Source of the DNA: Streptomyces abyssalis
GTDB lineage: Bacteria; Actinomycetota; Actinomycetes; Streptomycetales; Streptomycetaceae
Direction: 5' to 3'
Assembly (NCBI RefSeq): GCF_001751365.1
Contig: NZ_LJGT01000037.1
Location: 434,001-498,000, forward strand
Length of the DNA stretch: 64,000 nucleotides
Positions 60,367-64,000 of this stretch are shown in pieces. The translations under genes and the position numbers were made by a program. The notes under the pieces are model-generated. The model ran no database searches. It was not told where the DNA came from and saw only the letters and a program-made list of their open reading frames with translations. The stretch's first letter is position 1; each line of letters starts with the position of its first letter.

Positions 60367-61446
60367 ATGGACCTGCCGGTGATGCCGCCCGTGAAACCGA
60401 TGCTCGCCAAGCTCGCCTCGAAGATCCCGGCGGGCATGCAGTACGAGGCGAAGTGGGACGGCTTCCGCGCCATCGTCTTCCGCGACGGCGAAGAGACCGA
60501 GATCGGCAGCCGCACCGGCAAGTCGCTCAAGCGCTACTTCCCCGAGCTGGTCACGGCACTGCAGGAGAACCTGCCCGAGCGCTGCGTCGTGGACGGAGAG
60601 ATCGTCCTCACGCGGAACGGCAGGCTCGACTTCGACGCCCTGTCCCAGCGCATCCACCCCGCCGACTCACGTGTGCGGAAGCTCGCGGCGGAGACCCCGG
60701 TCTCCTTCGTCGCCTTCGACATGCTCGCCCTCGGCGACGACTCGCTCATGGAGACGCCTCTGCGGGAGCGCCGCGGGATCCTTCAGCGCGCCCTGCGGCC
60801 GGCACTTGACCCCGTCTTCCTGGCGCCGGCGACCTCGGACATCGAGCTGGCACGGCAGTGGTTCGACCAGTTCGAAGGAGCAGGCCTGGACGGGCTCGTG
60901 GCGAAGGCGCCCGGCTTGCCGTACCGGCCGGACCAGCGCCTCATGGTGAAGGTCAAGCACGAGCGCACGGCCGACTGCGTGCTCGCAGGGCTGCGCCCCC
61001 ACAAGAGCGGCGAGGGAGTCGGCTCCCTGCTGCTCGGCCTGTACGACGAGTCCGGCACGCTCCAGCACGTGGGCGTGTGCGCCTCCTTCACCATGAACCG
61101 GCGCCGGGAGCTGATGACCGAGCTGGAACCGCTGCGCATGGCCGACCCGGCGGAGCACCCGTGGGCGCGCTGGCAGAGCGAGGAAGCGCACATGGAGAGC
61201 CGGATGCCGGGTGCCCCGAGCCGCTGGACCGGCACGAAGGACCTCTCGTGGGTGCCGCTGCGCCCGGAGCGCGTCTGCGAGGTGGCCTACGACCACATGG
61301 AAGGGGACCGCTTCCGGCACACCACACAGTTCCGGCGCTGGCGCACCGACCGCGACCCGCGCGGATGCACGTACGCCCAGCTCGAAGAGCCCGTCAGCTA
61401 CGACCTGTCCCGCATGCTGACCGACGCGCCCGAAACCCCCGCCTGA
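60367..61446 (+). CDS. ATP-dependent DNA ligase (LigC/LigD-ligase type)
   Basis: A 359-residue ATP-dependent ligase: adenylation motif K-x-DG in 'YEAKWDGFRAIV' (Lys about 28), 'IGSRTGKSLKRYFPELV', 'CVVDGEIVL', 'FVAFDMLALG', 'GLDGLVAKAPGLPY' and 'MVKVKHERTADCVLAG'. An OB-fold C-terminal part follows ('VCEVAYDHMEGDRFRHTTQFRRWRTDRDP'). It seals nicks with ATP and probably works with the LigD polymerase proteins in end joining. No Ku gene is within the window. ATG 60367 was chosen; the open frame extends upstream without a ribosome site. Confidence 0.94.
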   Translation: MDLPVMPPVKPMLAKLASKIPAGMQYEAKWDGFRAIVFRDGEETEIGSRTGKSLKRYFPELVTALQENLPERCVVDGEIVLTRNGRLDFDALSQRIHPADSRVRKLAAETPVSFVAFDMLALGDDSLMETPLRERRGILQRALRPALDPVFLAPATSDIELARQWFDQFEGAGLDGLVAKAPGLPYRPDQRLMVKVKHERTADCVLAGLRPHKSGEGVGSLLLGLYDESGTLQHVGVCASFTMNRRRELMTELEPLRMADPAEHPWARWQSEEAHMESRMPGAPSRWTGTKDLSWVPLRPERVCEVAYDHMEGDRFRHTTQFRRWRTDRDPRGCTYAQLEEPVSYDLSRMLTDAPETPA

Positions 61447-61518
61447 GTACGTCAGACCCGAGTACGTGACACCTCAGTACGTGAGACCAGAGCACGTGAG
61501 ACCTCAGTACGTGAGAAG
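61444..61518 (+). repeat. Five 15-bp tandem repeats starting at the ligase stop codon
   Basis: Units at 61444, 61459, 61474, 61489 and 61504 with consensus TCAGTACGTGAGACC. The first begins with the stop TGA of the ligase and the last runs into the doxX ribosome site region. Copies differ at 1-3 positions. In the doxX frame each unit reads five codons (QYVRP-like), so the array could be partly translated if doxX starts at GTG 61466. Confidence 0.9.
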
Positions 61519-61528
61519 GGACGACGCC

Positions 61529-62101
61529 ATGGGCCACCCGATGTGCCGCAGCCGCCGCCGGCGCGCTCACCGCATCCACAGCACCCGGCACGACCTCGGA
61601 CTCCTCGCACTCCGCCTCGGCACCGGCGGCGTGCTCTTCGCGCACGGCACACAGAAGCTCTTCGGCTGGTTCGGCGGACACGGCCTGGCGGGGACCGGTG
61701 GCTTCATGGAGCAGCTGGGCTTCCGGCCCGGACGCCGCAGCGCCCTCGCCTCGGGCCTCGGTGAGGCCGGCGGCGGGACGCTGCTGGCCCTCGGCCTGGC
61801 GACGCCGGGAGCCGGCGCTGCCGTGGCCGCGGCGATGACGGGGGCCGCCTCGACCCATGTGCCTGCGGGATTCTTCAACGACCAGGGAGGGCTCGAGTAT
61901 CCGGCCTTCCTGGGCCTCGCCGGAACGGCTCTCGCCCTCTCGGGGCCGGGGAGCCTCTCCCTGGACCGCGTACTGGGGCACCGGCTCAACCAGCCCTGGA
62001 TGATCGGGGTGATGTTCGCCGCCGCGGCCGCGGGGGCCGCGACCGTCGTCTCACGGCGGCAACGGGTCCTGCGGGAGGAGGAGCGCGCTCAGCCGGGCTG
62101 A
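61529..62101 (+). CDS. DoxX family membrane protein
   Basis: A 190-residue DoxX protein with four membrane helices: 'DLGLLALRLGTGGVLFAHGTQKLFGWFGGHGLAGTGGFMEQLGF' is the family hallmark, then 'SALASGLGEAGGGTLLALGLATPGAGAAVAAAMTGA' and 'YPAFLGLAGTALAL'. DoxX proteins take part in thiosulphate or redox stress metabolism in other bacteria. ATG 61529 follows AAGGGACGACGCC. GTG 61466 would add 21 residues of VRPQY-like repeats. The 3' end overlaps that of the convergent thioredoxin gene by 13 bases. Confidence 0.87.
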   Translation: MGHPMCRSRRRRAHRIHSTRHDLGLLALRLGTGGVLFAHGTQKLFGWFGGHGLAGTGGFMEQLGFRPGRRSALASGLGEAGGGTLLALGLATPGAGAAVAAAMTGAASTHVPAGFFNDQGGLEYPAFLGLAGTALALSGPGSLSLDRVLGHRLNQPWMIGVMFAAAAAGAATVVSRRQRVLREEERAQPG

Positions 62102-62496
62102 CCCGGGGCGCCGGGCTGCCCGCCGTCGCCGGGGGCGTCCTCCGGCGTGGCCGCGGACTGGCGTACCTCTTCCATGTCCAGGCCGCGGGCCTGGCCGATC
62201 AGGTCCTCGAGCGCGGCCTCCGGCAGCGCACCCGGCTGCGAGAAGACGACGATGCGGTCGCGCACGATCGCCAGCGTGGGGATCGACTGGACCTCGAACG
62301 CGGCGGCCAGCTCCTGCTCGGCCTCGGTGTCCACCTTCGCGAAGGTCAGATCGGAGTGGCGCTCGGCGGCCGCCTCGTAGACGGGCGCGAACTGGCGGCA
62401 CGGACCGCACCAGTCGGCCCAGAAGTCGATCAGTACGAAGCCGTCGTCGGCGACGACGTCGTCGAAGTTGTCCTTGGTGAGCTCCTTGGTGCTCAT
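62089..62496 (-). CDS. Thioredoxin domain protein
   Basis: A 135-residue thioredoxin with the active site 'FWADWCGPCRQFAPV' (WCGPC about 34-38), 'KVDTEAEQELAAAFEVQSIPTLAIVRD' with the cis-Pro, and an extra 25-residue Gly/Pro/Gln-rich C-terminus. It reduces protein disulphides in the cytosol. ATG 62496 has AGGAGAGC upstream. Divergent from the LPMO gene. Confidence 0.93.
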   Translation of the reverse strand: MSTKELTKDNFDDVVADDGFVLIDFWADWCGPCRQFAPVYEAAAERHSDLTFAKVDTEAEQELAAAFEVQSIPTLAIVRDRIVVFSQPGALPEAALEDLIGQARGLDMEEVRQSAATPEDAPGDGGQPGAPGQPG

Positions 62497-62891
62497 GTGC
62501 TCTCCTGCTGTTGAGGACGGTGTGTCGGACCGTGGCGGCCCTCGGTCGGCCCGACGGGTGATGCCGGGAGTCCCGGACCGCGTTCCCACCGTCGCGCTCG
62601 GCGTAAACGCCTCTTCCGGGACCGATGTTCCGCAAGCGCTGTCACCAATCGGCGCGCACCTCTTGACCGAGGACAGACAGTCGCTATGGTCTAGACTAAT
62701 GGCGAGCGTGAATACCGGGTCCCCCAGCTCGAAGCCGTCAGAACCTCCTACCGCGGCTGGTCCTCGCCGCTGGTGGGGCGTGCCTTCACATCGCCTCCGC
62801 GTTCAACGAGGCCGTCCGTAAGGGTGAGCGGCGCCTGTGCGCCCTCCCCTCCTCGCCGCTTGCCGGCGGCCCGGACCGTGAAGGAGCAGGA
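62497..62891. other. Divergent control region between thioredoxin and LPMO genes
   Basis: About 395 bases without a supported gene. It carries the LPMO promoter with a DasR-like site (62663-62698). A GAAGGAGCAGGA ribosome site precedes the LPMO ATG. The LPMO leader is therefore about 190 bases long. Confidence 0.6.
62663..62698 (+). promoter_or_regulatory. LPMO promoter with DasR responsive element
   Basis: TTGACC (62663-62668), a 16-base spacer and TATGGT (62685-62690) form a promoter. TGGTCTAGACTA (62687-62698) overlaps its -10. The core TGGTCTAGAC fits the DasR operator consensus ACTGGTCTAGACCACT perfectly over ten bases. DasR represses chitin and aminosugar genes until glucosamine-6-phosphate appears. 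Confidence 0.8.
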
Positions 62892-63410
62892 ATGAACTTC
62901 AAGAGAAAGCTCGCGGCGGGAATCGGGGCGGGGATGGCCCCCGTACTCGTGCTCACACTGCCGGCCTCCCCGGCCAGTGCGCACGGCTACGTCGACTCCC
63001 CGCCCAGCAGGCAGGCGCAGTGTGCCGCCGGCACCGTCGAGTGCGGACCCATCAAGTGGGAGCCGCAGAGCGTCGAGGGGCCCAAGGGCCTCACGAGCTG
63101 CAGCGGCGGCAACGAGCAGTTCGCCGAGCTGGACGACGACAGCAAGGGCTGGACGGTCACCCCGGTCGGCAGCTCGCAGAGCTTCAAGTGGCGCCTGACG
63201 GCGCGTCATTCGACAAGCACCTGGCAGTACTTCGTCGGCGGCTCGAAGATCGCCGAGTTCGACGACGGAGGGGCGCAGCCGGGCGAGACGGTCACGCACC
63301 AGGTCGACTTCGGGGGTGTGAGCGGCAAGCAGAAGGTGCTCGCGGTCTGGAACATCGCCGACACGGCCAACGCCTTCTACGCCTGCATCGATGTGAACAT
63401 CGGCGGCTGA
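62892..63410 (+). CDS. AA10 lytic polysaccharide monooxygenase (chitin-binding protein)
   Basis: A 172-residue secreted protein. The signal peptide is cut after 'PASPASA' (residue 30), leaving His31 at the N-terminus ('HGYVDSPPSR'). With His106 ('LTARHSTSTWQYF') this forms the copper histidine brace. The axial Phe is in 'ANAFYACIDVNIGG'. Cys pairs are near 44-51 and 70-164. The mature enzyme is about 142 residues, a single AA10 domain without carbohydrate-binding module, and probably acts on chitin. The DasR-like promoter agrees with this. Its stop is followed by CGGCTGA repeats and a strong terminator. Confidence 0.95.
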   Translation: MNFKRKLAAGIGAGMAPVLVLTLPASPASAHGYVDSPPSRQAQCAAGTVECGPIKWEPQSVEGPKGLTSCSGGNEQFAELDDDSKGWTVTPVGSSQSFKWRLTARHSTSTWQYFVGGSKIAEFDDGGAQPGETVTHQVDFGGVSGKQKVLAVWNIADTANAFYACIDVNIGG

Positions 63411-63431
63411 CGGCTGACGGCTGACGGCTGA
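63404..63431 (+). repeat. Four perfect 7-bp repeats CGGCTGA spanning the LPMO stop codon
   Basis: CGGCTGA at 63404-63410 (with the stop), 63411-63417, 63418-63424 and 63425-63431. Because the unit is 7 bases, the TGAs fall in all three frames. Confidence 0.95.
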
Positions 63432-63461
63432 CGGCCGCCGGCCGGCGGCGGGCTCCGCACG

Positions 63462-63495
63462 CGGTGCCGCCGGAGGTGAGCCTCCGGCGGCACCG
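63462..63495 (+). terminator. LPMO terminator, 15-bp perfect stem
   Basis: The arms 63462-63476 and 63481-63495 are perfectly complementary with a TGAG loop, about 50 bases downstream of the LPMO stop. Confidence 0.85.
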
Positions 63496-63645
63496 TGCTG
63501 TGCGCGTCCGCCCTCGCGGCGTCCTCCTCGCCCCACTCCGCTCCCGCTCGCGCTCCGTACGTACGGGCCCTGGGTGCGCGCACTCGACGGCCCGCGGTCA
63601 TGCCGCGCGACCATGGAAGGAGACCGTGGGAGACTGTCGGGACTC

Positions 63646-63667
63646 TGTAGTTCAAGGATGAACTACA
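63646..63667. promoter_or_regulatory. Palindromic operator upstream of the flavin oxidoreductase
   Basis: TGTAGTTCA (63646-63654) and TGAACTACA (63659-63667) are perfect complements around AGGA. The site is 47 bases upstream of the gene start. Such sites are typical for MarR, PadR or HxlR regulators; none is seen in the window. Confidence 0.65.
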
Positions 63668-63713
63668 TGCGCCGACGCGATCTCCTGCCGGAGCGGACGA
63701 GAGGGTGAGAGTG

Positions 63714-64000
63714 GTGCAGTTCGGGATCTTCACCGTCGGGGACGTCACGACCGACCCCACCGACGGGAGCACGCCGAGCGAGCACGAGCGGATCAAGTCG
63801 ATGGTCGCCATCGCGCTCAAGGCCGAGGAGGTGGGGCTCGACGTCTTCGCGACCGGCGAGCACCACAACCCGCCCTTCGTGCCGTCGTCGCCGACGACCA
63901 TGCTCGGCCACATCGCCGCCCGTACCGAGCGCCTCGTCCTGTCCACCTCGACGACGCTGATCACCACCAACGACCCGGTGAAGATCGCCGAGGACTACGC
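63714..64000 (+). CDS. LLM class flavin-dependent oxidoreductase, N-terminal part (partial)
   Basis: The frame starts at GTG 63714 (or GTG 63711) after GAGGG and runs off the window with 95 codons. It reads 'MQFGIFTVGDVTTDPTDGS', 'IALKAEEVGLDVFATGEHHNPPFVPSSP' and 'TERLVLSTSTTLITTNDPVKIAEDYA'. This is the N-terminal half of a luciferase-like TIM barrel that uses FMN or F420. The 'GEHHNPPF' segment and 'TTLITTNDPVKIAEDYA' are typical of the Nfa/atu-type bacterial luciferase group. The substrate is unknown. Confidence 0.9.
   Translation, partial: MQFGIFTVGDVTTDPTDGSTPSEHERIKSMVAIALKAEEVGLDVFATGEHHNPPFVPSSPTTMLGHIAARTERLVLSTSTTLITTNDPVKIAEDY

Larger units (their letters stand above)
63411..63713. 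other. Intergenic region after the LPMO gene
   Basis: About 300 bases with the 7-bp repeats, a terminator (63462-63495) and the operator-like palindrome at 63646-63667. No further gene is supported. Confidence 0.6.

Overview
The window comes from a high-GC actinomycete, almost certainly Streptomyces. It has GC-rich third codon positions, GTG and TTG starts, and TGATG, ATGA and GTGA gene overlaps. Its gene families are typical of the genus: a hopanoid operon, a conservon, WhiJ-like HTH/DUF397 modules, DUF574 methyltransferases and an egtABCD locus. I saw no rRNA, tRNA, insertion sequence, prophage or CRISPR array. The content looks like chromosomal arm or sub-core DNA.

Layout. 1-3749: end of a polyol-phosphate/glycopolymer operon (iron alcohol dehydrogenase, CDP-alcohol phosphatidyltransferase, GT2, Wzm/Wzt-like ABC exporter) closed by a 17-bp-stem terminator. 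3853-6940: MMPL exporter divergent from a TetR regulator, with two related palindromes between them. 7129-16873: hopanoid operon (hpnC, hpnD, hpnE, polyprenyl synthase, shc, hpnG, hpnH, aminotransferase). 16929-17720: tyrosine phosphatase. 18490-22745: conservon (kinase-like, roadblock, DUF742, GTPase, GAF). 22864-25681: acyl-CoA dehydrogenase and alpha/beta hydrolase. 25728-28786: PAS-GGDEF-EAL protein coupled by a GTGA overlap to a DUF574 methyltransferase. 29565-33297: small DUF proteins, an Rpf-LysM-M23 cell-wall enzyme and a DUF6227 protein. 33497-40853: phosphoribosyltransferase, zinc alcohol dehydrogenase, FAD-Rieske oxidoreductase, LCP protein and a large acyl-CoA dehydrogenase. 40958-46637: two WhiJ-like HTH + DUF397 modules with an anti-sigma-like ATPase and two DUF574 methyltransferases. 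46849-49304: universal stress protein and a pyridine nucleotide-disulphide oxidoreductase. 49420-61446: two LigD-type polymerase domains and an ATP-dependent DNA ligase surrounding the ergothioneine genes, a TetR/membrane-protein unit and a Ser/Thr kinase. 61529-64000: DoxX, thioredoxin, an AA10 LPMO under a DasR-like site, and the start of an LLM-type flavin oxidoreductase.

How the parts work together. The hopanoid operon runs from prenyl diphosphate through presqualene diphosphate, hydroxysqualene and squalene to hopene, then adds and trims the adenosyl side chain and aminates it. egtABCD makes gamma-glutamylcysteine, fuses it to hercynine oxidatively, removes glutamate, and trimethylates histidine. 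The redox genes (thioredoxin, oxidoreductases, USP) sit around it.

Main points for a second look. (1) The two WhiJ-like modules share a palindromic AATTGCAGA-containing element about 80 nt upstream of their first genes. (2) Several unrelated genes carry short tandem duplications of the sequence that spans their own stop codon, often giving extra stop codons. (3) Iterated 13-15 bp arrays with an ACGTG-type core lie between egtA and egtB and between the ligase and doxX. (4) A DUF574 methyltransferase is translationally coupled to a c-di-GMP enzyme. (5) The hopanoid operon lacks the dxs/ispG paralogues I recall from the S. coelicolor cluster. Starts were assigned by eye from ribosome binding sites and overlaps; alternatives are given where they matter.
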